Shown here piece by piece: positions 1 to 8,109 of a DNA stretch of 64,000 bases (within the stretch, counting starts at the first letter, position 1; each line of letters begins with the position of its first letter). A program made the position numbers and the translations under genes. The stretch lies in assembly GCF_028532485.1 (NCBI RefSeq), contig NZ_CP116942.1:1240001-1304000 (forward strand). Direction: 5' to 3'. Under the pieces are notes generated by a model. The model ran no database searches. It had not been told where the DNA came from and saw nothing but the letters and a program-made list of their open reading frames with translations. Source of the stretch: Iamia majanohamensis. GTDB lineage: Bacteria; Actinomycetota; Acidimicrobiia; Acidimicrobiales; Iamiaceae.

Positions 1-845
1 CCCGGGATGGGCACGGTGCCGTGCTCGATGAGCCAGCGCAGGGCCACCTGGGCGGGCGTGCGGTCGTGGGCCTCGGCCACCTCGCGCTGGACGGCGACCA
101 CGCGCTCCACCTCCTCCATGGGGTGGGTCGAGAACGTGCGGCTGCCGGGCGGGGGCGCGGCGGACGAGTACTTGCCGGTGAGGCGACCCTGGCCGAGCGG
201 CGAGTAGGCGAGGGGCACCACGCCGAGCCGGCGGCAGGCGTCGAGGAGCCCGACGGTGTCGGGGCGGCGCCGCAGCAGCGAGACCTCGACCTGGTTCGAG
301 GCCAGCGCCACGCCCTGGCGACCGAGGGCGACGTGGATCCGCTCCATCTCCCGCACCGAGTAGTTCGACACGCCGACGGCCTGGGTCAGGCCCTCGTCCA
401 CCACGGCGGCCAGGGCCTCGGCCAGCGCGCCCTGGGAGCGCAGGCTCACCGGCCCGTGGAGCTGGTAGAGGTCCACGCGCTCGACGCCCAGGCGGTCGAT
501 GGAGGCGCGCAGGGCGTCGCGCAGCGCGGTGCGCACGCCCAGCTTGTGGGGCAGCGGCATGAACTTGGTGGCCAGCACCAGGCCGTCCCGGCGGGAGGGG
601 TCGGCCGCCAGCAGCCGGCCGATGATGCGCTCGCTCTCCCCACCGCCGTAGACCTCGGCCGTGTCGACCAGGGCCACCCCGGCGTCGAGGGTGGCCGTCC
701 AGGCCTCGGCGATGCGGTCCTCGGTGAGGTCGGTGTCGTAGCCCCCCATCCCCCAGGTGGCGCGGTCGCCCCAGGCCCAGGTGCCGAGGCCGAGCGGGGC
801 CACCGAGGTGGGGCAGCCCGGGAAGGTGACGCCGTGGTCGGTCAT
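1..845 (-). CDS. aldo/keto reductase, C-terminus cut by window edge
   Basis: NAD(P)H-dependent aldo/keto reductase of the TIM-barrel family, probably cytosolic; the substrate cannot be told. Reading leftward from an ATG at 845, 281 codons are open to the window edge. Family hallmarks are visible: the N-terminal GLGTWAWG strand, the catalytic Asp-Tyr region (DAGVALVDTAEVYGGGESE), Lys in VLATKF, the His region (LYQLHGP), GVSNYS, and the late ALRWLIEH..VPIPG motif that marks the cofactor-binding loop. The last ~40 residues are outside the window. No ribosome site is visible; a TAGGGT box at 877-882 (minus strand) would give a short leader. It lies 95 bp downstream of the fur gene's stop, in the same orientation, with no evidence of a functional link. 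Confidence 0.9.
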   Translation of the reverse strand, partial: MTDHGVTFPGCPTSVAPLGLGTWAWGDRATWGMGGYDTDLTEDRIAEAWTATLDAGVALVDTAEVYGGGESERIIGRLLAADPSRRDGLVLATKFMPLPHKLGVRTALRDALRASIDRLGVERVDLYQLHGPVSLRSQGALAEALAAVVDEGLTQAVGVSNYSVREMERIHVALGRQGVALASNQVEVSLLRRRPDTVGLLDACRRLGVVPLAYSPLGQGRLTGKYSSAAPPPGSRTFSTHPMEEVERVVAVQREVAEAHDRTPAQVALRWLIEHGTVPIP

Positions 846-940
846 CGGTGGGGGAGGGGTGTCGGCACGGCGGTCGACCCTACCGAGGCGGGCCGCCGGC
901 TCCGGGCCGGCGGCTCCGGTCCGGCCGGGACCGGGGTGGG

Positions 941-1426
941 TCAGCGGCAGTCCCGGCAGAGGCCGGTGATGGTGAGCCGGTGCGGGGCGGCGGCGAAGCC
1001 GTAGCGGGCGTCGAGCACCTCGGCCAGGGGCCCGACCACGTCGGCGGCGGCCTCCTCCACCCGGCCGCAGCGGGTGCAGACCAGGTGGTGGTGGGCGTGG
1101 TCGACGAGGTGGAACACGGCCGGGCCGGGGCCGAGGTCGACCCGCGCCACGACGTCGAGCTCCTCGAGGGCCTCGAGGGTCCGGTACACCGTCGACAGGT
1201 GCACGTCGGGGTGCTCGGCCTGCACCGCGGCGGCCACGTCCTCGGCCGTCACGTGGTGGTCGTCGCCGGCGTGGAGGGTCGTGACCACGGCCCGGCGGGC
1301 GGTGGTGATGCGTCCGCCCGCACCCCGCAGGAGCTCGAGGGTGGTGGCGATGCGCTCGGCCACCTCCTCGTCGGTGTGGGCGTGGGCGTGGCCTCGGGGG
1401 TGGGCCGGGGCGGGGTCGACGGACAT
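941..1426 (-). CDS. Fur-family metal-responsive repressor
   Basis: Metal-sensing DNA-binding repressor of the Fur superfamily, 161 aa. Visible parts: a His-rich N-terminus (HPRGHAHAH, residues 9-17), a winged helix with the recognition segment HLSTVYRTLEAL (76-87), a metal-site HAHHH stretch (110-114), and two zinc-holding CxxC pairs (C117/C120 and C157/C160). It is divergent from the cbiMNQO importer with 126 bp between, which suggests it controls that operon. On context it is more likely a nickel- or zinc-type member (Nur/Zur) than an iron Fur, but the sequence alone does not settle the metal. Start chosen at the ATG at 1426; frames further upstream run into the promoter region and have no family similarity. 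Confidence 0.88.
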   Translation of the reverse strand: MSVDPAPAHPRGHAHAHTDEEVAERIATTLELLRGAGGRITTARRAVVTTLHAGDDHHVTAEDVAAAVQAEHPDVHLSTVYRTLEALEELDVVARVDLGPGPAVFHLVDHAHHHLVCTRCGRVEEAAADVVGPLAEVLDARYGFAAAPHRLTITGLCRDCR

Positions 1427-1522
1427 GGCCCACCCATGGTGCCGCACGCCGCCGGCGGGTGCGCCCGGGCCGGGCGGTGACCTCCGCCATCCCCAACCTT
1501 GGGGGGTGCGAAGCCCTGGCAG

Positions 1523-1539
1523 CTGCGAACCACTTGCAG
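1523..1539. promoter_or_regulatory. candidate Fur-family operator upstream of cbiM
   Basis: A 17-bp imperfect palindrome, CTGCGAACCACTTGCAG (five of eight base pairs symmetric, TTGC-type half-site), lies one base before the cbiM -10 box and between the divergent fur and cbiM genes. Position and symmetry fit repressor binding; the assignment is inference. Confidence 0.4.
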
Positions 1540-1545
1540 TACGGT
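1540..1545 (+). promoter_or_regulatory. -10 box of leaderless cbiM promoter
   Basis: TACGGT ends 7 nt before the cbiM ATG at 1553, so transcription should begin at or next to the start codon. No Shine-Dalgarno sequence is present. Confidence 0.6.
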
Positions 1546-1552
1546 GCCGCGC

Positions 1553-2245
1553 ATGCACGCCCCCGACGGCTTCATCGACGCCCCGACCTCGATCGCCATG
1601 GGTGCGCTGGCCGCCGGCGGCGTGGGCCTGGCCCTGAGGAAGGCCGGGGCCGACCTCGACGAGAAGCGGGTGCCCCTCGCCGGGCTGGTGTCGGCCTTCA
1701 TCTTCGCGGTGCAGATGCTGAACTTCCCCGTGGCCGGCGGCACCAGCGGGCACCTCATGGGAGGAGTCCTGGCCGCGGTGCTGCTGGGGCCGTGGGTCGG
1801 GTCGTTGTGCGTCACCGTCGTCGTCGTGGTGCAGGCCCTCCTCTTCGCCGACGGCGGCCTCACCGCCCTCGGCTTCAACGTCGTGAACATGGCCCTCGTC
1901 ACCGCCCTCGGCGGCTACCTCGTCTTCGTGGGGCTGCGCAAGGTCCTCCCGAAGACCAAGGGCGGCGTGGTCGTGGCCTCGGGCGTCGCGGCGGGCATCA
2001 GCGTGGTGCTCACGTCGCTGGCCTTCTCGCTGGAGTACGCCATCGGGGGCACCGGCGGGGCCTCGGTCGCCACCGTCACCACCAGCATGGTGAGCGTGCA
2101 CGTCCTCATCGGGATCGGCGAGGGCATCATCACCGCCCTCACCGTGGGGGCCGTGCTCGCCTCCCGGCCCGACCTGGTGTGGGGGGCACGCGACCTGCCC
2201 GCAGCGACGCTGGCACCCGACGACCTCGTGGGGGCGGCGTCGTGA
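1553..2245 (+). CDS. cbiM: ECF transporter S component CbiM/NikM (Ni/Co)
   Basis: Substrate-specific membrane subunit of an energy-coupling-factor importer for cobalt or nickel, 230 aa. The protein begins MHAPDGF, the family's hallmark N-terminus: in structurally studied NikM the free amino end and His2 bind the metal, so the exact start matters and fixes the ATG at 1553. A second ligand, His67 in GGTSGHLMGG, sits at the same number as in NikM2. About six to seven hydrophobic segments follow. It is the first gene of cbiMNQO; the next gene overlaps it by 4 bp (GTGA). Expected control is by the divergent Fur-family protein. Nickel versus cobalt cannot be decided from sequence. Confidence 0.93.
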   Translation: MHAPDGFIDAPTSIAMGALAAGGVGLALRKAGADLDEKRVPLAGLVSAFIFAVQMLNFPVAGGTSGHLMGGVLAAVLLGPWVGSLCVTVVVVVQALLFADGGLTALGFNVVNMALVTALGGYLVFVGLRKVLPKTKGGVVVASGVAAGISVVLTSLAFSLEYAIGGTGGASVATVTTSMVSVHVLIGIGEGIITALTVGAVLASRPDLVWGARDLPAATLAPDDLVGAAS

Positions 2246-2610
2246 GGGCCCGGGTCGGCTTCGGCCTCTTCCTCGCCCTCGGGCTGGTCGTGGCGGCCGG
2301 GCTCGTCCTCTTCGTCAGCCCCCGGGCCAGCAGCGAGCCCGACGGCCTGGAGAAGGTGGCCGAGGACGAGGGCTTCATCGAGGGCGCCGAGGACCACGCC
2401 CTGGCCGACACGCCCACGGCCGACTACGCGGTCAAGGGCGTCGACGACGAGGCCCTGAGCACGGGGCTCTCCGGCCTCATCGGCATCACCATCACCTTCG
2501 CCGCCGCTGGTGCGCTGTTCTTCGCCGTCCGGCGCACCGGCGGCCGCTCCCGTCCCGACGGCGCGCCACCGACCTCCTCGGACAGCTCCCGGGACGGCGC
2601 CGCCGCGTGA
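2242..2610 (+). CDS. CbiN-like PDGLE subunit of Ni/Co ECF transporter
   Basis: Small membrane subunit (122 aa) that works beside CbiM. It has a first membrane segment (about residues 7-27), an extracytoplasmic part carrying the diagnostic PDGLE motif (33-37, EPDGLEKVAEDEGF), and a second membrane segment (about 82-103). The tail is Ser/Gly/Arg-rich and charged. The start is the GTG at 2242 that overlaps the CbiM stop, a translational-coupling arrangement. PDGLE-domain proteins replace CbiN in many nickel/cobalt systems, so the role is helping metal loading into the S component. Confidence 0.88.
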   Translation: MRARVGFGLFLALGLVVAAGLVLFVSPRASSEPDGLEKVAEDEGFIEGAEDHALADTPTADYAVKGVDDEALSTGLSGLIGITITFAAAGALFFAVRRTGGRSRPDGAPPTSSDSSRDGAAA

Positions 2611-2617
2611 CCCGCTG

Positions 2618-3385
2618 ATGGGGGGCGGGCACGCCCACCCGTCGGGCCTGCACCACCCCGGCGACAGCGTCCTGCACCGCCTGCCGGCCGAGGCCAAGGT
2701 CCTGGCCGTGCTGGCGACGATCCTCGCCATCGTGGCCACGCCCCGCGAGGCGTTCTGGGCCTTCGGCCTGTACCTCCTGCTCCTCGTCGCCATCGCCGTG
2801 GCGGCGCGCCTGCCGCTGCGCTTCATCGGTCGCCGGATCCGCATCGAGGTCCCGTTCCTCGCCTTCGCCCTGTTCCTCCCGATCGTGGGCACCGACCCCC
2901 GGGTCGACGTGCTCGGCGTGCCCCTCTCCGAGGCCGGGCTCTGGGCCGGGTGGAACATCGCGGCCAAGGGCACCCTCGGCGTGCTCGCCGCCATCCTGCT
3001 GTCGGCCTCGACCCCGGTGGTCGAGCTGCTCCGGGGCCTGGAGCGGCTCCGGGTGCCCCGCGTGCTCGTCGCCATCGCCGGGTTCATGGTCCGCTACCTC
3101 GACGTGGTCACCGGCGAGGCCGGCCGCATGCGGGTGGCCCGCATCTCGCGGGGCGACGACCCCCGGTGGATCTGGCAGGCCCGGGCCACCGCGGCGACGG
3201 CGGGGACGCTCTTCATCCGCTCCTACGAGCGGGGCGAGCGGGTCCACCTGGCGATGCTCGCCCGCGGCTACACCGGGTCGATGCCCGAGGTGCACCACCA
3301 CCACCCTTCGGCGGGGGCGTGGTGGACCGCGGCGCTGCTCCCCGCCCTGGCGGTCGGGATCTCCGTCACCGCCCACGTGCTGTGA
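2618..3385 (+). CDS. cbiQ: ECF transporter T component CbiQ
   Basis: Transmembrane coupling subunit (255 aa) that links the CbiO ATPase to the CbiM/CbiN substrate subunits. Five hydrophobic segments and the cytoplasmic coupling helices typical of the T component are visible, including the Ala-Arg-Gly motif (MLARGYTG near the C-terminus). The N-terminus is His-rich (GGGHAHPSGLHHPGD), which may be a metal-holding feature. It starts at the ATG at 2618, 7 bp after the PDGLE gene, and its stop overlaps the cbiO start by 4 bp. Confidence 0.9.
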   Translation: MGGGHAHPSGLHHPGDSVLHRLPAEAKVLAVLATILAIVATPREAFWAFGLYLLLLVAIAVAARLPLRFIGRRIRIEVPFLAFALFLPIVGTDPRVDVLGVPLSEAGLWAGWNIAAKGTLGVLAAILLSASTPVVELLRGLERLRVPRVLVAIAGFMVRYLDVVTGEAGRMRVARISRGDDPRWIWQARATAATAGTLFIRSYERGERVHLAMLARGYTGSMPEVHHHHPSAGAWWTAALLPALAVGISVTAHVL

Positions 3386-4125
3386 CCGCGGCCGTCACCC
3401 TCGCCGACGTCCGGTACAGCTACCCCGACGGACGCCCCGCCCTCCGCGGCGTCGACCTCGAGGTGGCCGCGGGGGAGCGCCTGGCCGTGCTCGGGCCCAA
3501 CGGGGCGGGCAAGACGACCCTCGTGCTCCACCTGAACGGCATCCTCGCCCCGAGCGCGGGTGAGGTGCGGATCGGGTCCACCGTCGTGGGTCGGGAGACG
3601 GCGGCCGACGTGCGCCGTCGGGTGGCCCTGGTGTTCCAGGACCCAGACGACCAGCTGTTCATGCCCACCGTCCACGACGACGTGGCCTTCGGCCCGGCCA
3701 ACGCCGGGGTGCGCGACGAGGAGCTGGCCGACCGCGTGCAGCGGGCGCTGGAGGCGGTGGGGCTCCCCGACCTCGGCGGACGGGCCCCCCACCACCTGTC
3801 GTTCGGCCAGCGCCGGCGGGCCGCGGTGGCCACCGTGCTGGCCATGGACCCCGAGGTGCTGGTGCTCGACGAGCCCACCGCCAACCTCGACCCCGCGGCC
3901 CGCCGGGAGCTGGCCGAGGTGCTGCGCTCGCTCGCCCTCACCACCCTGGTGGTCACCCACGACCTGCCCTACGCCCTGGAGCTGTGCCCCCGGTCGGTGA
4001 TCCTCGACGAGGGCCGCATCGTGGCCGACGGCCCCACCGCCGAGCTGCTGGCCGACACCGCGCTCCTGGCCGCCCACCGCCTCGAGCTGCCCTTCGGCTT
4101 CGACCCCCGCTCGGTGGCCCCCTGA
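3382..4125 (+). CDS. cbiO: ECF transporter ATPase CbiO
   Basis: Cytosolic ATP-binding subunit (247 aa) that powers the nickel/cobalt importer. In order: Walker A GPNGAGKT (38-45), Q-loop FQDPDDQLF (85-93, the ECF-type DPDDQ form), signature LSFGQ (139-143), Walker B VLVLDE (159-164), D-loop and switch His (VVTHD). Start is the GTG at 3382 overlapping the CbiQ stop. Last gene of the operon; a weak GC hairpin follows at 4146-4163, before the convergent sigma remnant. Confidence 0.93.
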   Translation: MTAAVTLADVRYSYPDGRPALRGVDLEVAAGERLAVLGPNGAGKTTLVLHLNGILAPSAGEVRIGSTVVGRETAADVRRRVALVFQDPDDQLFMPTVHDDVAFGPANAGVRDEELADRVQRALEAVGLPDLGGRAPHHLSFGQRRRAAVATVLAMDPEVLVLDEPTANLDPAARRELAEVLRSLALTTLVVTHDLPYALELCPRSVILDEGRIVADGPTAELLADTALLAAHRLELPFGFDPRSVAP

Positions 4126-4145
4126 CCCACCGGCGTCGGCGCCGG

Positions 4146-4163
4146 CCCGCCGTGCCGGGCGGG
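4146..4163. terminator. possible weak hairpin between convergent units
   Basis: CCCGCC and GGCGGG form a 6-bp stem with a 6-nt loop just after cbiO and just before the sigma remnant's stop on the other strand. No U tract. It could act in both directions, but hairpins this short arise easily at this G+C. Confidence 0.25.
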
Positions 4164-4164
4164 G

Positions 4165-4352
4165 TCAGGCGAGGGACTCGCCGGGGGTGGTGAGGGCGCA
4201 CCGGAGCGCGACCAGGGCGTCGCGGGCCCGCGTCTTCAGGGTCGCCACCGGCACGCCGAGCGACGATGCCGCCTGCGGGTAGGTGTGGCCCTCGAAGAAG
4301 GCCAGGTCGATCGCCTGGCGCTGCAGGGCCGTGAGCCCGGGTCCACCTCCGG
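4165..4352 (-). pseudogene. remnant of an ECF sigma factor (region 4 only)
   Basis: About 60 codons encode a clear sigma region 4: LTALQRQAIDLAFFEGHTYP, then a helix-turn-helix with ASSLGVPVATLKTRARDAL, then ALRCAL. This is the part of extracytoplasmic-function sigma factors that binds the -35 element. Regions 1-3 (core polymerase and -10 contacts) are missing: immediately upstream lies the stop of the NicO gene, and no ATG, GTG or TTG opens this frame before the domain. I read it as a truncated relic, left beside the transporter it may once have controlled. A CTG-started 60-residue protein cannot be fully excluded. Confidence 0.6.
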
Positions 4353-4355
4353 TCC

Positions 4356-6194
4356 TCAGGTGCCGGCGACGGCGCGCGCCACGAGGTAGGCCCCGCCCAC
4401 CACGACCAGCACCGAGGTGAGGATGGGCAGGTTGACGGCCAGCGCCGCCAGGCGCGGCCGGGTGCGCCGGGCCAGCAGGGGCTCGATGCGGTGGCGGAGC
4501 CGCTCGATCACCAGGCCGGCCCCGACGAGCACGGCCGCGAGGCCGGCGCCGTAGGCCACGATCAGCAGCAGGCCGAACCAGGCCCGCCCGATGGCGATCG
4601 AGCCCAGGAGCACCACCAGGGCCGAGGGGCTCGGCACCAGCCCCCCGGCGAAGCCCATGGCCATCATGTTCCGCATCCGCATGCGGGGGGCGATCTCCTC
4701 TACCTCCACCGGGTCGCCGTCGACGTCCCGGGTGGTCCGAGGGCTCGATGCCTCGTCGTCGCTCGTCGTCGCGGTCACCGCGTCCGCTCGGTCGTCGTCG
4801 CCTGCGTCGGGCGCGTGCCCGTGCGTGGTGGCGACGGCGGTCGGCGGTGCGTCGCCGTGGGTGTGGCGCGCGGCCCCGGCCGGCACAGGGGCGGCGTCGG
4901 CCCGGTCGAGGTGGTCGTGGTCGTCGCCGTGGACGTGGGTGTGCGCCGACGCGTGGGTGTGGGTGTGGTCGTCGCCGTGGGCGTGGTCGTCGCCGTGGGC
5001 GTCGGTGTGGTCGTGGTCGTGGTCGTGGTCGTGGCTGTGCGTGTGGCCGTGGCCGAGCGCGTGGGAGTGGCTGTGGCCCCCGATCCCGTGGTGGTGGTGC
5101 GTGCTGGCCCCCGGGCCGAGGGTGGGGAAGAGGCGGCGGAAGCGGACGGCCCGGCGCAGCAGGACGACGCCGATGCCCACCACCAGGAGGCCGCTGATGC
5201 TGCCCAGCAGGGGGTAGAGGCGCTCGGGGGCCACCGAGGAGTTGCTCACGACGAGCGCCAGGGCGAAGACCCCGCCGGTGTGGGTGACGGCGACGGTCAG
5301 GCCGAGGAGGAGGGCCTGGCGCCGGGTGCCCTCGGAGCCCACCAGGTAGGCGGCCATGACGGTCTTGCCGTGGCCGGGGGCGAGGGCGTGGAAGCCGCCC
5401 AGCACGAAGCTGATGGCCAGGGCCAGGGCGGCGAAGGGGATGGTCAGGCGCCGCTCGCCGACCAGGTCGGTGAGGCGGTCGACCGTCGGGAGGACCCCGC
5501 CCGCCCCGGTCCCGGCGTCCGGGTCGGGGGCGGGGGGCCCGCCCGGGACGACCCGCACCGTGGCCTCCAGCACCCGCGGCGGCGACGACCCCGGGTCCGA
5601 CGGGTAGCTGGTCAACCGGTCGCTGGCGCTGTCGGTGGGGGCGTCGGAGTCGACGACGGTCGTGCGGTCGCCGAGGGCCAGGACCTCCCGCCACCCGAGG
5701 GTCTCGGCGAAGTTGTCATCGGTGAGCCGCACCATGGTCGAGCCCTCGATCGCGGCCGTGGTCGCCGAGAGGTGGCACTCGAGCCGCTGGGTGTCGAGCC
5801 CGGCCTCGCCCTCGGGGAAGGAGAGGTCGGGCTCCTCGGCGGTGGCCAGGGCGAGGGTCCGGCCCGCCACCTCGACGGCCAACCCCTCGGCGACCACGTC
5901 GCACTCGTCGGCGGCGTAGGCGGCCTGCTCCACGCCGGACAGCTCGTCGTCGTCGTCGGTGTCGATGTCCGGTCGGGCCTGGAGGGTGGGGATCTCGGCC
6001 CGGTCCACCACGTAGTCGACCCGGACCTCCTCGAGACCGATCCGCAGCGCGGCCGAGGTGTTGGTCGTGAAGTTCCCGAGGGGGTGGGCCGCAGCAGGGC
6101 GGGCCGGCGTCAGCAGCACGAGGGCGGCGGCCACGGCCAGCACCGCTCCGGTCGCCCCGAGCAGGCGGTGGGGCAGCCCGCGAGCGGCCGTCAC
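4356..6194 (-). CDS. NicO/HupE-like nickel-cobalt transporter with N-terminal domain
   Basis: Membrane metal transporter of 612 aa. A signal peptide ends at about residue 35 (AAAHPLGNF). It is followed by an extracytoplasmic domain of ~190 residues with an acidic DTDDDDELSG stretch resembling an EF-hand loop. The C-terminal NicO part carries GGFHALAPGHGKTVMAAYLVG, the His-rich signature of nickel/cobalt permeases. A very long His/Asp loop (about residues 365-425, repeats of HSHDHDHDH type) separates the transmembrane halves and should bind metal. Start is the GTG at 6194. The direction of transport (uptake or efflux) is not evident. It is convergent with the CbiMNQO importer, so two nickel/cobalt systems meet here. 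Confidence 0.85.
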   Translation of the reverse strand: MTAARGLPHRLLGATGAVLAVAAALVLLTPARPAAAHPLGNFTTNTSAALRIGLEEVRVDYVVDRAEIPTLQARPDIDTDDDDELSGVEQAAYAADECDVVAEGLAVEVAGRTLALATAEEPDLSFPEGEAGLDTQRLECHLSATTAAIEGSTMVRLTDDNFAETLGWREVLALGDRTTVVDSDAPTDSASDRLTSYPSDPGSSPPRVLEATVRVVPGGPPAPDPDAGTGAGGVLPTVDRLTDLVGERRLTIPFAALALAISFVLGGFHALAPGHGKTVMAAYLVGSEGTRRQALLLGLTVAVTHTGGVFALALVVSNSSVAPERLYPLLGSISGLLVVGIGVVLLRRAVRFRRLFPTLGPGASTHHHHGIGGHSHSHALGHGHTHSHDHDHDHDHTDAHGDDHAHGDDHTHTHASAHTHVHGDDHDHLDRADAAPVPAGAARHTHGDAPPTAVATTHGHAPDAGDDDRADAVTATTSDDEASSPRTTRDVDGDPVEVEEIAPRMRMRNMMAMGFAGGLVPSPSALVVLLGSIAIGRAWFGLLLIVAYGAGLAAVLVGAGLVIERLRHRIEPLLARRTRPRLAALAVNLPILTSVLVVVGGAYLVARAVAGT

Positions 6195-6300
6195 GGGGTG
6201 GCGGGCGTCGTCATGGTGAGCGGACCCCTCCCTGCAGGGTGCCGGCCGGGTTCGGTGGACACCGCCGGGTGGCTTGGTGCGGGCGGCGGGGCGCTCGGCC

Positions 6301-7167
6301 TCAGCGCCGGTACTCCTGGAGCTCCACCGTCCAGGGACCGTCGGTAGCCTGCACGCGCAGGCGGAACGCGCCGCCCCGGTTCACCAGGATGCGGGTGCCG
6401 GCGCAGCGCGAGCGGCACTCGACGTCGGCGTAGCCCGCGGCCGCGTCGGGGTCGTCGAGGTCGTCGACGAACACGATCATCTGCTGTGCGTCGCTGCGGA
6501 ACACCAACCGGGTGTCGACGCCTGCGGTCTGGAAGGAGCCGCCCCGGGCCCCGCAGTTCCCGGCGACCGAGCTGACTGTGACCCACCGCCCGCCGTCGCC
6601 CGAGGGGCCGTCGGTCACCGGGAGCGGGATCTGCGGCGGCCCGGTGGAGGCGCAGGGCTCGTCGCGCGTCTCGGGCAGGCGGACCGGAGGGGACTGGGCG
6701 TCGTCGGGGTCGACCACCCCCACGTTGGCCCCCTCGCCGCCCCCGGGGGGATCGTCGACGGTCCGGGGCTGCGCCCCGCCTCCGCCACCGGTCCCGCCGT
6801 CGGTCCCGGGTCCGGTGCCCTCGCCGTCGCCGCTCCCGTCCCCGCCGGGGTCGGCTCCGTCGTCCCCCTCACCGCCGCCGGGGGCCTCCGCCCCGGGGTC
6901 CGGGGCCGCCGTGGTGGGCGCCTCGGTGGTGGTCGGCGTCGCGCTCTGGCCGGCGTCGCTGTTGGGGTCGGCGCCCGGCTCGGTCGTCGTGGACCCGTCG
7001 TCGTCTGGTGCGGTGGTGGTCGTCGACGCCGTGCCCGACGACGCCGTCGGGTCGTCCGCGTCGTCGCCGCCGACGGCCACCAGGCCGACCACGACGAGGA
7101 TCACGGCGGCGGCCGCGGCACCCAGCGCGATGCGGCGCTGCGTGGGTGTCAGGTCGGGCTTCGCCAT
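6301..7167 (-). CDS. membrane-anchored secreted protein, function unknown
   Basis: 288 aa, not recognised. A short cytosolic start (MAKPDLTPTQRR) is followed by one membrane segment (about 13-35). A long low-complexity linker rich in Thr, Pro, Gly and Asp comes next (about 36-165). A C-terminal extracytoplasmic domain has four or more cysteines (PCAST, GNCGARG, ECRSRCAG) that could form disulfides; it ends VELQEYRR. The ATG at 7167 was chosen over a longer frame from 7224 because the upstream part has no signal-like features. It is divergent from the lipoprotein gene at 7270 (102 bp between), and precedes the NicO gene in the same direction. Confidence 0.7.
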   Translation of the reverse strand: MAKPDLTPTQRRIALGAAAAAVILVVVGLVAVGGDDADDPTASSGTASTTTTAPDDDGSTTTEPGADPNSDAGQSATPTTTEAPTTAAPDPGAEAPGGGEGDDGADPGGDGSGDGEGTGPGTDGGTGGGGGAQPRTVDDPPGGGEGANVGVVDPDDAQSPPVRLPETRDEPCASTGPPQIPLPVTDGPSGDGGRWVTVSSVAGNCGARGGSFQTAGVDTRLVFRSDAQQMIVFVDDLDDPDAAAGYADVECRSRCAGTRILVNRGGAFRLRVQATDGPWTVELQEYRR

Positions 7168-7269
7168 GGTCTCGTCGCTCCCACCGATCCGCGCGGACCG
7201 AGGGTTCGGTCCGGTCCGCCGCACCGGGTGACGGTGGCGGCGGTCGAGGTGCGTGCTAGCACAGCACCC

Positions 7270-8109
7270 ATGGCCATCTCCTTGCGCTCCCTACTATTGG
7301 GGGTTGCGGTCGGCGCCCTCGCGATGGCCTCGACGGCGTGCTCCGACGGTGACGACGGCGGGTCCGGCGCGCCGACGACCACCGCCGCCAGCCCCACCAC
7401 GGCGGCGCCCGCGCCGACCGAGCCGGGCACCGCACCGACGCCCCAGCCGACCCTCCGGGCCGCGGTGGAGGGCCTCCTCGACGCCGAGGTGGCGGGCGAC
7501 CCCGCGACCTCGTACCGGTTCCTCGGCAGCGAGGCGCGCGAGCAGTACCGGGACGTGGCCGAGTGGACGCGCCGCCGCAGCCAGCTGCCGACCACCGAGG
7601 GCTACGAGGTCACCGAGGCCGACGACGAGGACACCGTCGTCGCCGAGGTCACCCACCCGCCCGGCCTGGATCCCTTCATCGGGCTCAGCGCGGCGCGCGA
7701 GCGCCACACGTTCTCGGGCGAGGAGGTCGACGGCGGGTGGCTGGTGGCCGCCGAGCCGGAGGTCGAGTACCTGCTGCCGCCCACCTCCGAGGCGGTGCCG
7801 GTGGTCGAGGAGTGGGCGGCGGCGGTGCAGGCGTGCGACGAGGCCGCCGGGGGCGAGCTCGAGGCGGTCGACCAGGTGTTCGGGGCCAGCGTCGGGGCCA
7901 GCGAGCTGTGCGGCTCGTCGGGCGCGGTGACCGGCGGCGAGCCCACCGAGCTGCTGGCCGGGCCGCAGTCCACCGACCTCATCGCCCAGTACTCGACCGA
8001 CATCCTCGCCTGGGCGACGGTCGTGCCCGTCACCGGGCCGGTGACGCCGTTCTCGGTCGTGCTCGCGCCGATCGGCTCGGACTGGAGGGTCCTTGCCGTC
8101 GCCGACTGA
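7270..8109 (+). CDS. lipoprotein, function unknown
   Basis: 279 aa with a lipoprotein signal: hydrophobic stretch then lipobox MASTAC, lipidated Cys near residue 24. A Thr/Pro/Ala linker follows (about 30-57), then a globular domain beginning LRAAVEGLLDAEVAGDPATSYRFL, reminiscent of NTF2-like or low-molecular-weight lipoprotein folds; this is only an impression. ATG at 7270 is preceded by TAGCAC ending 7 nt upstream, close to the leaderless box. The stop at 8107-8109 lies inside the next gene's start, so the two are co-transcribed. The signal region contains rare codons (CTA CTA TTG). Confidence 0.75.
   Translation: MAISLRSLLLGVAVGALAMASTACSDGDDGGSGAPTTTAASPTTAAPAPTEPGTAPTPQPTLRAAVEGLLDAEVAGDPATSYRFLGSEAREQYRDVAEWTRRRSQLPTTEGYEVTEADDEDTVVAEVTHPPGLDPFIGLSAARERHTFSGEEVDGGWLVAAEPEVEYLLPPTSEAVPVVEEWAAAVQACDEAAGGELEAVDQVFGASVGASELCGSSGAVTGGEPTELLAGPQSTDLIAQYSTDILAWATVVPVTGPVTPFSVVLAPIGSDWRVLAVAD

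Noticed and set aside
1424-1440. CATGGG upstream of the fur ATG as a leaderless -10 box
   Set aside because: Does not match TANNNT; likely chance.
4491-6347. Long open frame antisense to the NicO gene, rich in Val, Gly and His
   Set aside because: It is the mirror of the His/Asp loop and G+C-biased codons; no ribosome site or domain, and the minus-strand NicO reading is clearly real.
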